From Monosporascus cannonballus (Eukaryota > Ascomycota > Sordariomycetes > Xylariales): a stretch of 64,000 bases of DNA. Positions 29,034 to 41,200 of the stretch are shown piece by piece; positions within the stretch are counted from its first letter, which is position 1, and every line of letters begins with the position of its first letter. The translations under genes were made by a program, and so were the position numbers. The stretch covers positions 434,001 through 498,000 of the forward strand of contig QJNS01000006.1 in the NCBI GenBank assembly GCA_004154925.1. Direction: 5' to 3'. The notes beneath the pieces were generated by a model. That model made no database searches, was not told the origin of the DNA, and saw only the letters and a program-made list of their open reading frames with translations.

Positions 29034-29363
29034 TTGAACTATAATATTCCAAAACAGGAATTTATAGTTATTATTATAGTATTTCGAAAGTTTAAGTATT
29101 TCTTTAAAAAAATTCGTATTAGATTAAGATTTATACGGATTATTAAATTTTTACCCGATTTATTACGACTAGGAAATTTACCGGATAAGATTTCGTTACG
29201 TAAAAAATTGGCGACCTTCGATTTCGTTATTATCTATAAGAAAAGTTTAGAAGATAATAAAACGGATACCTTAAGCAAACGACCAAAATTCGAAAATAAA
29301 TTAATTAAAATTAATTATATAATTTTGGATATAATTATAAAAGGATATTTACGCCCGAAATAA
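29034..29363 (+). pseudogene. RNase H domain fragment of the 7.0-kb Gypsy element
   Basis: A 109-codon open fragment beginning NYNIPKQEFIVIIIVFRKFK, the Gypsy RNase H start (N-Y-D-x-x-x-x-E-L-[LI]-A-I-V). It continues into a DLLRLGNLP connection, FDFVIIYKKSLEDNKTDTLS (from the F-x-[IV]-x-[YH]-[RK]-x-G-x-x-N-x-x-A-D-x-L-S-R motif), and SKRP-like residues. The first motif Asp is now Asn and the late Asp is retained. Confidence 0.8.
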
Positions 29364-31347
29364 ATTACGGTAATTCGGGCATTACCTTTTGATATATATT
29401 AAAAAGTGGATTAATATAATAATAACTTTTCAGAAAACTAAAAAAATAAATAAAATATAAGTTTTTAAACAATATTAAAAAAGTGTAGTACGAAATATAT
29501 ATAAATATTAATTATACGGATATTAGAAATCTATAAAACCTTAAAACAGTTTTAATATATAAATTTCTTGTTAAAATAAAACTAACGGTACAGAAAGTTA
29601 TATAACAATGCAATATTTATATCAAAGTAAAGATTTGACGATATAAATTATATAAAACATTATAGCTATTATTAATTAAAAATAACGATAATATTTAGCT
29701 ATATTTAATTTTATTATTAAATTTCTTATATTAACAGATTTAATTATAGATATACATTACGATAATATTTTCGTAATCGTTAACCGATTTACGAAATCTT
29801 CTTATATTTTATTATATTATAATGATATAAACGTTAAACAAATAGCAAATATTTCTTTAAGTGTATTTTAATATATACGGATTATTAATAAAATTTATTT
29901 TAAATAAAAGACCGATATTTACATCTAGGTTTTAGCAATTTGTTATAGGATAAATCGGCTTAAATCATAATTTATTTACCGTATTTATACTTTATATAAA
30001 TAAATAAATAAAACGGATAAATTAAAATTTGAAAGTTTATTTCAGATATTATTTTAATTACGGATAAAATAATGAAGTTAGGAAATTATTAATTACGTAA
30101 CTAATTTATAATATCAGTTATTACGAAAATATCAAAATAATATTAGCAAAGGTAAATTCTGGTTTTATTTTTAAAAATTACAAAACACTACGTAATTACG
30201 GTCTAATTAATATTAAAATAATTATTACGTTGAAATAATTACAATAATTATATCAAAAAAAATGAAAACGGAATTAGAATTCGTACGAAATAAAATAAAC
30301 AAATATTATTACTAAAAAAGATTAAAACAAATTAATTGTCGAAAGAGGAAAAATGGTTTATTTCGTTATTAAAAATATTTAACCGAAAAGACCTAATAAA
30401 GAATTCGATTTTAAATATATCGGACTATATAAAATTATTAAGAAAATTTCAGAAACTAATTATTAATTAAAACTTTTATTAACAATTAAATGCTATTTAA
30501 TTTTTTAGGTTTTTTTTTATTTCAGTTACTAGCAGAAATAATTAGGGTGTATATGGTATAAAACAATATAAAAGTAAAAAACAAACAAATATACGAAGTA
30601 AAAAGAAATTTCGATATACGAAAATAAAATAAATTTACTTAGTACCTAAGTAAATAAAAATAGTATCCGGATTCCGAAAATATCTAGGAGCGAATTAAGA
30701 ACCTTATTTGCGCCTAACGTTTATTAAAGAATTTTTACCAGTAATAGCGGAATCACCCGAAATAATAATATTTTAATTTATAAGATCTAAAAAAAGAAAT
30801 CTTTGGTTTACCGTATTCTAATTAATAATATTTACTTTATTTAAAGCCTATACCTTAATTATAAATTTTGATTTTAATTCCGTACAATCGTTAAAATCGT
30901 CTAAAGATTAAAGGGCATAATTAATAAATTTCGCATTTTGGGATTAATAGTATTAATGTTAATAACGTATAAGAAAAAAATGCGCAAAAATTTTAGATAA
31001 AGGTTTTTCGATCGTAAATATTTTTTAAACTTTTTTTAATTTCGTGATATAACGATTAATTATAAAAACAAGGTTTTTTATTCCGTTATACGAACAACTT
31101 CGACGAACGCATTTTTTATAACGAAAAACCCCGTCCATTATTTAGCAGTTAAGCTGCCGAGCAAAATAGAAAAAATAGAGAATTGCGTTAAAACTTTCGA
31201 ATTTAATTAAATTAGCCAGGGTAAGTTGCTATTCGAATTTGCGAAAACGACGTTTAGATATACCGGAAAATATATTAAATGGAGATAAAAAGTTTATCGA
31301 AAAGAAAAGAAAATCTTAAAGGCAAAATTTGTAAAAAGGAGAAATTG

Positions 31348-31739
31348 TATTATGGCCTAACGAATTACAGTTTCGAAAAACGATCTATTATAACCCAACC
31401 AAAAGTGTGCAATAGGGTAGGTTATGTAGTAGATTTTTAACTTACTAATAGTAAGCTAATAAACCGGATCATTAATCTATTGGTAATACGCTAATAATTC
31501 GAATTACCAACTTATTAATAATAATTTAACAAAGTAAAAATAAAATATATATATGCTAAGTATTTCCATAATTTAAAAAACTTCAGTTTGTAATATAATA
31601 ATTCGTTACTTAAGACACCTTTGGTATTACGAAACGTAATACGTTATTATATTTATTACTTAGATTCTTACGATACTCAAGCTAACATAAACCCGTACGA
31701 CTAAGGTTTAATAATTGGTTAAGCCCCTTCGTCGTTACA
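31348..31739 (+). repeat. 3' LTR of the 7.0-kb Gypsy element
   Basis: 392 bp, TATTATGGCC to GTCGTTACA. It is more heavily RIPped at its start than the 5' LTR. Differences over the first 100 bp are almost all C-to-T or G-to-A. Confidence 0.88.
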
Positions 31740-32819
31740 GAAATCGTAGAATTAAACGATTAAATTAATAGTATTTTTATTTTATTTATAGTAATAACCT
31801 TTTTAAGAACGTTTAAAATTATTTTTAGTAATGATCTTTTAAATATAAATATGATTAGGGGAGCAAATAAATTAATGAAGCAAAATAGGCTTAAAAAGTT
31901 ATTTACGATATTATCGTAATAGTTATAAACTTTTCTAATGAAGAGGTTTTATAAGAAATTAAAGAGATATAGGTTAATAAAGCCTATAATTCGTATATTA
32001 GCAAAGTGTCCTTTTATTAGGCAGTTAGCAATAATTTCAAAAAATACTTTAGTCGTATTCCTAATGAAATAGGCGATTCGGAACGTAAAGTTAAAAAGCT
32101 TTATTTGCCCATACCAGAAATTTCATTACGCTTTAAAAGTCTAAATTATTAACAATTTAATATATTACTGTTGGATAAAACTTAAAATGTATTACCAGGT
32201 TCTTTTAATTACGGTAACGCCGTACCGAATTAGATTTTTTAGATTAATTAATTATTGCCGATTTCGGAATATAAAATAAAAAAAGAAAATTTATTTCCGG
32301 TTAATACAAATTATAAATTGGAATTTGAAAAACGTAATACGTATTTAATTATTTTTAATATTATTTTTTCGACCGTTATTAAGCATAACCGCTTATATTG
32401 TATTAATTTTTTCGTTATTCTTAAAAACTAGTAGAAAACTATATAATATAAATACGTTAAAAATTGGAAAATAATTACGCTGAAAAAATAGGATTAGATA
32501 TATTCAGTAAAACGATTAATTACCGTTATCTTATCACAAAAGGCGATTTAGAACGTAAGTCCTAATGGTATTTTTTCGTTAATATAAATATTTATATATA
32601 AATTTAATAAATACGGGATATTTTAAAAATTCAAGGTTAAAATAATTATTCGTAATAACTTTTAGCCCCGTAAAAATCTTTACGTTTACGTATTTACGTT
32701 AACAAAAAGGTTTTTCCGTATATTTATAATAATTATAACCCGATTTAACCTTAAGGTTCGTTAGCGTAATACCGTTAATGCGTTTTTGTATAACGATTTT
32801 AATAAGTTAGTGTACGTAC

Positions 32820-33720
32820 GTTTTTTATAGAGATTTGTACGTCCGGGCTTTTATTTAAGATTCCGGAAAGCCTTATACGGCTTAAGGCGATTATTATTTT
32901 TATAAAAACGCGATTTAACGGCAAAATTAAAGGAATTAAAATTAAAATCCGTTCCCGATAACCTATATATTATAACTAATAATTAATTAATGTTATTCGT
33001 GTACGTTAACGATATAGCCATAATATATAAGATTTGCGATATAATATGCGTTAAAAAATTCCTTACAAAATTAATATAACGTTTTTATATTAATGATTTT
33101 AAGGAATTATAATGGGTTTTTGGGATATATATTTTGCGAAATTGCGTAATTAGCAAATTATAATTATTATGAGATATTTATTAGGAAAAACCATATATAT
33201 ATTTTGAGTTATATAAGTTCAAAAAACGTTATGTTAAAGTTTTTAAATAAAAGAATTTTAAGGAATATTAAAGTAAAACGTTAATAACATTTAAGAAGCT
33301 GTATTTCGAAAAAGTCGAAAACCTATTATACGGAACTATCGCCATTTGCCCAGACCTAGTTAAAGCTATTTTTTATTTGTTTTACTATTATAAAAACCCT
33401 AACTTTACATATTTTAACGTTATTAACGAAATTATTTTTTACGCTTATTCTATACGTACCTTAGCCCTAGAATTCGAGAGTAACGAAAATCCTAATATGC
33501 AATTGTTTTTATATGCGAATAACGTTTTCTTTGCGAATAATCCCGACTGGAAAAGCTCCTAGGGATTCGTATTGTTACTTTTCGATAGCCTTATCGTATA
33601 AAGGGCTAATAATTAAAATATAATTATTATTTCGAATACGGAGATTAAGTTATTAACCTTGTCGCAAACCGTAAAAAAAGGTTTTTTATGCTAAGGTTAT
33701 TTAAGATTATTAGGTTAAAG
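32820..33720 (+). pseudogene. Copia reverse transcriptase/RNase H remnant
   Basis: Plus-strand blocks include RPGFYLRFRKALYGLR at about 32840-32888 and FVYVNDIAII at about 32996-33025, the Copia Y-V-D-D box with one Asp now Asn. The RNase H block reads ANNVFFANNPDWKSS then QGFVLLLF, and N-x-x-[TI]-x-x-S-x-T-E at about 33520-33650, matching the Copia S-D-A-D-[WF]-x-x-x-x-x-x-x-[KR]-S-T-[ST]-G and S-S-T-E-A-E motifs. An open piece spans 33377-33562. Confidence 0.75.
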
Positions 33721-33746
33721 TTAAACGAGAACTTAATTATTTAAAT

Positions 33747-34120
33747 TGTGACGGCTAGGGGTTTAACCAACTATTAAACCTTAGTCGTACGGGTTTATGT
33801 TGGCAGAAGTATCGTGGGAATCTGAGCAATAGATACAGTAACGTATCACGTCTCGTAATACCAAGGGTGCCTTGGGTAACGAATTGTTATTGCAAGCTGG
33901 TGCTATCTAGACTATGGAAATAATGAGCGTATATATCCTTCTCCTTTTTGGCTTGATTACTTATGATCATACGGCTGGTAGTGATCATAATCGCTTACGA
34001 TCACCTTTGATCACTACTGATCACTGGCTTGGCAGTGATTACCGTCACGTGACCCATGGGGTGGTCCGTGTGATCCTTGTTTGACCGTTTCTTGAGGCCG
34101 AAGCTTGTTGGGTCGTAACA
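33747..34120 (-). mobile_element. Solo LTR of the main Gypsy family, nearly free of RIP
   Basis: 374 bp, TGTGACGGCT to GGTCGTAACA. It is bounded by a perfect TSD TAAAT (33742-33746 and 34121-34125), so it is a true solo LTR left by LTR-LTR recombination. It is far closer to normal composition than the RIPped Copia DNA on either side. Its variable segment (about 33960-34030) contains six or so TGATCA/GATCAC words. Confidence 0.9.
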
Positions 34121-34520
34121 TAAATGGATAATAAATACACGATACGGTTAGTTATTAAAGAAACCATATGTTTAATTACGAAATTAAAATACGTAAATAT
34201 TTATAATTACTGGTTTTGCGAAATTTACGCAGTAAGAAGAATAAAGATCGAATGGACGTTTATTAACGCTATAATAGTAGATAGCTTAATTAAGCTTTTA
34301 ACACTTTAATAATATCAAAAATTCGTTAAATTATTAAATCTTTAAAACGTTACTTTAAGGCTAAAGGAAACCTAGGAAATGTTAATTTATCTTAGGCGTC
34401 GCCCAGTAATAGAAAGTTATTATCCTCGTTTTCTTCCTATTGTTTTTTTTTACAAATTATTATTACTCTTATTCTTAAACGACCTTAAAAGTAATGTTAG
34501 TAAGGAAATTTTTTAACAAA

Positions 34521-34592
34521 GCTTTTATGGTTTAGTGGTATAACGTCAGATTTTAATACCTAAAGATATGGGTTCAAATCCGGTCAGAAATT
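34521..34592 (+). tRNA. tRNA-like sequence (probable pseudo-tRNA or tRNA-derived repeat)
   Basis: TGGTTTAGTGGT resembles the internal A box and GGTTCAAATCC (about 34571-34581) is a perfect B box, at normal spacing. The order of stems resembles a Gln-type tRNA. However, the acceptor strands do not pair, the anticodon stem is poor and the loop reads TTTTAATA. It lies in RIPped DNA inside the Copia element's 3' region. I regard it as non-functional. Confidence 0.3.
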
Positions 34593-34761
34593 CTGGCATT
34601 TCGAATAATTTCCCCAGCTAATCGAAATACTAATTACCCTTTTTTCCGTTTTTGCATTTTCTATTATTTGTTAAAGGTTAATTACTACGGTATTTCCTTT
34701 TTAGGAAGTTCTTCAGAATTATCAAAGCTTTAGCTATTAATTTCTAACAGCTGGGGGGATA

Positions 34762-35002
34762 TATCAGACTCAGCTGAAGTCGATCAAATAACTAAGCCTT
34801 AACTTAATTTAATCACTTACTGAAATAAGGCTACTTTATGCACCCCCGGTATCTTTTCCTTTTAGCTACAGCTATATTTACATGTATAAAAAGGGGGTTC
34901 GTTACCCTCACCCTCTAGCTAGGACCTTCTAGAGGTCATGCAACCTTTAATACACCTTTTCTTCAGTTATATATGCTTCTGTGTGTGATGCAGGGTCTCA
35001 TA
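34762..35002 (+). repeat. 3' LTR of the Copia element
   Basis: 241 bp, TATCAGACTC to TCTCATA. It contains the TATA box (GTATAAAAAGG) and is followed by CTCGC, the right target duplication. It is less mutated towards its right end. Confidence 0.88.
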
Positions 35003-35007
35003 CTCGC

Positions 35008-36929
35008 AATAACTAAGATTAGCCTAAAAAGTATCTAATATCTAGCGTCCAGACGCTTAAGGGAGAGCCAGTTTCGCGTCCACAATGGCGCGTAGTATAA
35101 CACCCCCTGCCACCGATGGCTGCTGCCGCGTAGGCGACTTTAAACAACACATAGTCTTGTCTGCTTAGACAGATCCCGGAAGGCCAGGGAAAGGGTTCCT
35201 AGTTGCACTGCAGCATCGCGCAGCATGCTGTCGCGGGAAGCCCACGCTTAGTAGGTTATCTTCGTGAGGAACCTAACCCAAATAGCGCGATATTCACGCC
35301 CTCCGCGGCCTAGTTAAGCAACAGCTGGATAGTATATCAAAGAGATAGGCATAGGACGAGGCGTCTTGTGTTAAGGCAAACGATGCAACAGATGCATCTG
35401 TTTAGGAACCGCAGCAAGACTACCGTAGAGGGACATAGAGAGCTTCACGCGGAAAAGCCCGAGAAGAATTGCGAGTACCTCAAGCCAAAGTTAAACAGTT
35501 CACATACCAATGCAACTATTGGGGTCATGATCCTCAATGCCTTTCTTTTTCGCACAACCTGTTGATAGCAACGCTCTGGGAGAACTCAGAGATCTAAAAT
35601 GAAGGGCAGAACAGCAGGCGTGGCGATGCAGGGGCAATCAATTCGTTGAGGATGCCAATTCCTTTCTCGTGTGAGTCTTGAACGTGGAAGCTGCAGGCGT
35701 GTCAAGTAATTAGGAGGCGAGGCGAGGCAGAGACCAAACTTTAATGAAGTGCATGAGGCTCTTAACCAAGTTCCAATACCTTTTTAAGACACACATCTCT
35801 ATTTCAAACCGCACTCTCGAGTATAGTCCCTATCTAATGACTCTAAATCGGTTTGGTGGAAAGAACAGAACGGAGCTTCTTGCAGGGGGGACTACTCTCC
35901 AAATATTACTGTCGTCCCCCAACGCGAAATGCTCTTACCAGTACCCACCCAGCCTTAGGTGCGATCGTGGGACTGGCTCCCGCCTTCCTGCTGTTGCCCC
36001 TAAACCGGCGGCGCTGTCTTAGGGGTTGGCTGGGACCAGGCTCCTGCCGTGCTTTATCTGGGCTCATTTTAAGGAACAAGCTGAACGCTTGAAGCAAAAC
36101 TGGTAGCGCACACACTATTGTATAATGGGGACTGGGCACCAGGTTCCGTGGCAAGCCTTTACAGTGGCGCACCCCTAAATGAGAGATGTGCTTATGGAGT
36201 ACTGGTTTTCCCATTCCCGCAGCCGGGTGCAAGTATATGCCGGGTTGTGTCGCTACTGTGTTGAGTAAACCAGCTTAGTGGCTGTTGCACTGTCAATACC
36301 AGAGATCTGGGCGCCTCTACTAATACCAAACGCCCGGATCGCATCCTCTACTATTCGAGTGCTTATTATATTAAGTAATAGAAAAATGATATTTCCCTCA
36401 CTACTCCCTACCCAATAGCCCAGGAAATGGAAATCATAAACATTGGTGTGACCTATTGTGTATACCTGGGACCAGGAGCTGGGGCGTGTGCCGAGGTGCT
36501 AGCACACAGTATTGCAACCCGTATCAGCAACTGTGGGGTGACCTAAGCAGGGGCCTGAAATGTTGCTAAGCTCCGCCCAGGCTCTGATCACCCTGCTCAC
36601 CCTCCAGATCACCCCTTGTGCTCAGGTTAAAGCAGCGATAGCTCAGGCTCCACACCAGAAACGGATTTGGAGAACAAGAGTTGTCGGGGGTGACAATTGA
36701 GGTCGGTAAAGGTAAAGGCAACATCCTTCGGTAGGTTGGCTTTCGCAGCTGAGAGTGGTGATCGCACTTGGTGCGGGTGATCCACTAATATAGGGCTTTG
36801 GAAAAGAACAACAATTACCCGAAGACCCCAGCTAGGGGTGCCCTTGTCCATGATACACCCCCTGATCTTTCTGTGGTTATAACAGAAGGATTACCCCATG
36901 GGCACCGCCCAGATCTAACGCTTTCGTAA
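35008..36929. other. Normal-composition island without a recognised gene
   Basis: This continues the DNA that originally followed homocitrate synthase. Only short open frames are present, for example 35744-36022 (+), 35906-36232 (-) and 36627-36851 (-). None shows a motif I can name or a convincing intron structure. The stretch is not RIPped. It could hold decayed genes or old repeat fragments. The segment 36755-36855 is repeated near 57630. Confidence 0.5.
36755..36855 (-). repeat. About 100-bp segment shared with 57630-57732
   Basis: Both copies contain GATCCACT-ATATAGGGCT, then ACCCGAAGACCC and AGCTAGGGGTGCCCTT, in the same orientation and about 80% alike by eye. On the minus strand both read a similar peptide (M-[DE]-K-G-T-P-S-[W/stop]-G-L-R-V-I-V). 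This suggests a duplicated coding or LTR fragment. Confidence 0.65.
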
Positions 36930-37861
36930 AGCTATATATAATAAATAACATATATAGAGTTTTATGGTTTGTAATAATAACAAAAGCTAAAGCTGCGATT
37001 ATAGGCATAACTTCTTGGACGTACTCTTTTTTTAAAAAACCGGCTTTTAAAGATATAAATTAATTAATCGAAAATATGGTATATGTTTTCTTTGACTATT
37101 ACGTTAGGCGCCCTTATAGACAAATTATTTCGAATAAAGATATATATATAAAGTATTAAATTATTATATATTCGATTTCAGGTCGAATTTAATTAATAAT
37201 AGCATTATTCCGGTTACGTATTGCAAATTTTTTAAATAATAAGGTTATTATATAACGTAACGTTTGGAAAAAAAATTTAATCATTCCCGTATTAATTTTT
37301 ATTTTTTTATTAAAGTACATATCTTTATATGTTAAAAAGCGTTTTTTTAGTAACGCCGGCGGCTAAATTTGTTGCGGTAATTACTTCCTTAAAGTATATA
37401 ATTTTACGGTACGTTTTAAGAAGCCAACTGTACGTTAATCGATTAGCAAAATAAAGGCAGCAATATTCCTCGTTTGATTTCGACGAACGTCCTTTTAAGA
37501 TTACGTACGTTTCGTTCGAATTCCCTTATTTTAATTGTTCCCGTTAATATATAATCGTTAAATACTATTTTTTATATTATTTAAACGGCGTAATAAAGTT
37601 TTTACGTATTTCGGCGCGCGTTAGCTTTTGTAATTTGCATTTAGTTTACGTAAAGTTTAATTACTTAAATACAGCGACTAAGAATTATTATATCGTTAAG
37701 CGCTTTTGGATCTTAGGGATGTTATAAGTGCGAATATAAACGTACGTATCGTATTACTTAATATATTATTTTGAAAAAGGTAGGTATTTCACGATAATAA
37801 TATTTAAAGCCGCGATATATTTAATCCGTACCGTATTTACAGTATTTTTATTTATAAGGGC
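36930..37861. other. RIPped DNA left of the second nest
   Basis: AT-rich and stop-filled. It was contiguous with 57005-57490 before the Gypsy element at 37867 was inserted. I could not identify the element type. Confidence 0.5.
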
Positions 37862-37947
37862 CATTTTGTGACGGCTAAGAGGTTTAACCAATTATTAAAC
37901 CTTAATCGTACGGGTTTATATTAGCAGAAATATCGTAAAAATCTAAA

Positions 37948-38298
37948 TATGACGGCTAGGCGGTTTAACCAACTATTAAACCTTAAGTCGACGGGTTTAT
38001 GTTGGTAGGAGTATCGTGGGAATCTGAGTAATAAATACAATAACGTATTACGTCTCGTAATACCAAAGGTGCCTTGGGTAACGATGTTATATTACAAACT
38101 GAAATTATTTAAACTATGGAATTAATAAGCGTATATATCTTTTTCCTTTAGCTGGATTATTACCAGTAAGTTGGTAATCCGGCTTATTGGCTTATTACCA
38201 ATAAGTTGGTAATGTATTACGTAACCTGATTTACATAGTTTTCTTGGCTTTTTCCGTTACGACCGTTCCTAGAGGCCGTGGCTTATTAAGTCGTAATA
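37948..38298 (-). repeat. LTR (left) of the 6.65-kb Gypsy element
   Basis: 351 bp, TATGACGGCTAGG to GTCGTAATA, with ACCAGTAAGTTGGTAA-type inverted words in the variable segment (about 38160-38215). Confidence 0.88.
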
Positions 38299-41200
38299 TG
38301 ATTTTCCTTTTCCCAAAATTTTGCCCTTAAGATTTCTTTTTCTTCTGGTAAGTTTTTTCTATATACCTTTAATATGTTTTCCGGTATGTCCAAACGTCGT
38401 TTTCGTAAATTCGAATAACGACTTACTTTAGTTAATTTAATTAAACTTAAAGGTTTTAACGTAATATTTTGTTTTTTTTATTTTATTCGGCAGCTTAATT
38501 GCCAAATAATAAATAAGGTTTTTCGTAATAAGGAATGTATCCGTTAAGGTCGTTCGTATAATGGAACAGAAATCCTTATTTTTATAATTAATCGCCATAT
38601 TGCAAAATTAAAAAGATTAAAAAAAAAGTTAGCGGCCGAAAAATCTTTGTCTAAAGTTTTTACGCGTTTTTTTTGCATATGTCGTTAACGTTAGCATTAT
38701 TAATTTTAGGGTGCGAAATTTATCAATTACGCCTTTTAATCCTTAAATAATTTCAACGACTTTACGCAATTAGAATTGGAATCCGTAATCGAGATTTAGG
38801 CCTTAGGAAAGGTAAACGTTATTAATTGAAATGTAATGGACTAAGGGCTTCTTTCCGTAAATTTTATAAATTAGGATATTATTATTTCGGATGGTTCCGT
38901 TGTTGCTGGTGAAAATTCTTTAATAGGCGTTAGGCGTTAATAAGATTTTTGGCGTGTTCCCAAGTATTTTCGGAATTTAGGTATTTTTTCCATTTGATCA
39001 GGTATTGGCTAAGTTTATTTTATTTTCGCATATTATAGATTTTTTCCACCTTATATACCTATTTATCTTTTATTTTTATATCGTTTTATACCGTATATAT
39101 TTTAATTATATTTGTTATTAACTTAAGTAAAAAAATTTGAAAAATTAGATAAAATTTAACTTTTGGTTAAAATTCTAATTAATAGTTATTTTCTGAGATT
39201 TTTTTGGCGATTTTATATAAACCGATATATTTAAAATCGAATCTTTTGCTAAGTCGTTTTATTTAAATATTTTTTATAACGAAAAAAACCATTTTCCCTT
39301 TTTCGAAAATTAATTTTTTTAACTTTTTCCGGTTCTAATATTTGCTTATTTAATTTCGTGCGAAATTTAGTTTTATTTTTATTTCTTAGTACAGCTATTA
39401 TAATTATTTTAATGTAAAAATTGTTTTAATATTAATTAAATTGTTATTACGTACTTTTTTATAAATTTTTAAAATAAAACCAAAATTTATATTTAAAAAT
39501 ATAATCTTAATATTTTTATAATAATTGGTATTATAAGCTAATTATGCGATTAGTAATTTCTTAACCTAATTATTTTGTTCGTAATTAATATAATATCGTA
39601 AGTAAATTTTTAAAGTTTAATTTATTCGTTTTATTTATTTATTTGTTTATAATTTAAATATGCTAAATAATTTGTAATTTAAGCCGATTTATATTATAAA
39701 CCTTTGCCAAAAATTAAATATAAATATTAATTCTTTATTTAATATAATTTTTATTAATAATCCGAATATATTAAAAATATGTTTAAAGAAAATATATGCT
39801 AATTATTTGGCGTTTATGTCGTTATGATATGGTAAAAAATAAAAAATTTCGTAAATCGGTTAACAATTACGAAAATATTATCGTAATATATTTTTATAAT
39901 TAAATTTTTTAATATAAAAAGTTTCATAATAAAATTAAATATAATTAAATATTATGGTTATTTTGTAATTAATAATAGTTATAATTTTCTGTATAATTTA
40001 TATTATCGAGCCTTTACTTTAACGCAAATATTATATTGCCGTATAATTTTTTGTACCGGTAATTTCATTTTTAAAAAAAATATATGCGTTAAAATTGCTT
40101 TAGGATTTTGTAGATCCCTGGATATCCGTATAACTGATATTCGTATATTTATCGTACCAGAGTTTTTTAATATTTCTTTAAAATTTATATTTTGTTCGTT
40201 TTTTGGTTTTTTAGGAAATTATCGTTATACTATTAAATTTTTTAGTATATATCGAAATATATTACTCGAATCGTCGCAATTTATCGTAAGCGTAAATATC
40301 CTTTTATAGTAATATCAAAAATTATATAATTAATTTTGACCAATTTTTTTCGAAATTGGATCGCCTATTTAAAATATTTGCTTTACCGTTTTCTGATCTT
40401 TTTTTGTAAATATTAACAAAATCGAAATTCGCCCAATTTTTTGCATATTTTAATTATTATCCTATAAGTTTTCTGGTCGTAATAAATCGGGTAAAATTTT
40501 AATAATTCGTATAAACCTTAACCTGATACAAATTTCCCTTTAAAAAATGCCGAAATTCCCGAAATGCCATAATAATGGCCATAAATTCCTTATTTGGAAT
40601 ACCGTAATTAAATTCGGTTCCTTTTAATTTTTACGAAAAAAATGCAATAAGATATAATTTGCTTTAATTATTTCGTTATCCGATCATTACGTTTAACGCG
40701 TAATCCGAAATATCGGTTTTTAGTTTAACAAAACGGTTCGGATCGTACATAATTAATATTAGTTCGTTAATAATAACATTTTTAATATCTTAAAATACCT
40801 TTTTTATATTTGGCGTCCATTTAAATTTCTTTTTTTTTCGTAAGATTTATTAAAAACATAATTATCATACTAAAGTTTCGAATAAACTAATTATAATAAT
40901 TAACGAATTTAAGGAATACCTATACCTCTTTAACTATTATTAACGTTTATTATTCTATAACTACAACGATTTTCTTAGGGTCCATTCTAATATATCCTAA
41001 GATAATAATATGTTCCAGATATTCCACTTTTTATGTATGGAATTAACTTTTTTTACGTTAACAAATATCTTTACGTCCTATAAAGCTTAAAAAACCTTAT
41101 GAACGTATTTAACGTATGCTTTTTCCGTTTCCAAAAAGATGAAAATATCGTCAAAATAGCAAACGACGAAAATATCAAGGTATTTTCGTAATACGTAATT

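Larger units (their letters stand above)
24727..31739 (+). mobile_element. Complete but RIPped Ty3/Gypsy element (plus strand), nested in the Copia element
   Basis: The 5' LTR is 24727-25108 and the 3' LTR 31348-31739. TSD GAAAT lies at 24722-24726 and 31740-31744, giving 7,013 bp including a 458-bp TIR insertion. The gag zinc knuckle is at 25800-25835, interrupted by that insertion. The reverse transcriptase box Y-L-D-D is intact in codons at 28495-28506. RNase H is at 29034-29363 and the integrase core at about 29739-29805. It belongs to the same family as the elements at 1-2686, 2687-6633, 37948-44597 and 37867-56999, and as the solo LTR. Confidence 0.92.
14253..35002 (+). mobile_element. 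Ty1/Copia retrotransposon, split by two Gypsy elements and a solo LTR
   Basis: The left LTR is 14253-14495 and the right LTR 34762-35002. TSD CTCGC is present at both 14248-14252 and 35003-35007. Subtracting the nested insertions and their duplications leaves about 5.99 kb, a normal Copia size. Domain order on the plus strand is gag-like (about 14880-15500), integrase C-terminal block (about 24497-24720), reverse transcriptase (KALYGL at 32867-32884; YVDD box mutated to YVND at 33002-33013), then RNase H (33377-33720). Integrase before reverse transcriptase is the Copia order. All frames are RIPped. Confidence 0.9.

Noticed and set aside
14253..35002. A 20-kb Starship-like giant element between the two TGTCAGAC repeats
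   Set aside because: The bounding repeats are true 240-bp LTRs with a 5-bp TSD. The excess length is fully accounted for by three nested elements. No tyrosine recombinase (DUF3435-like) was seen.
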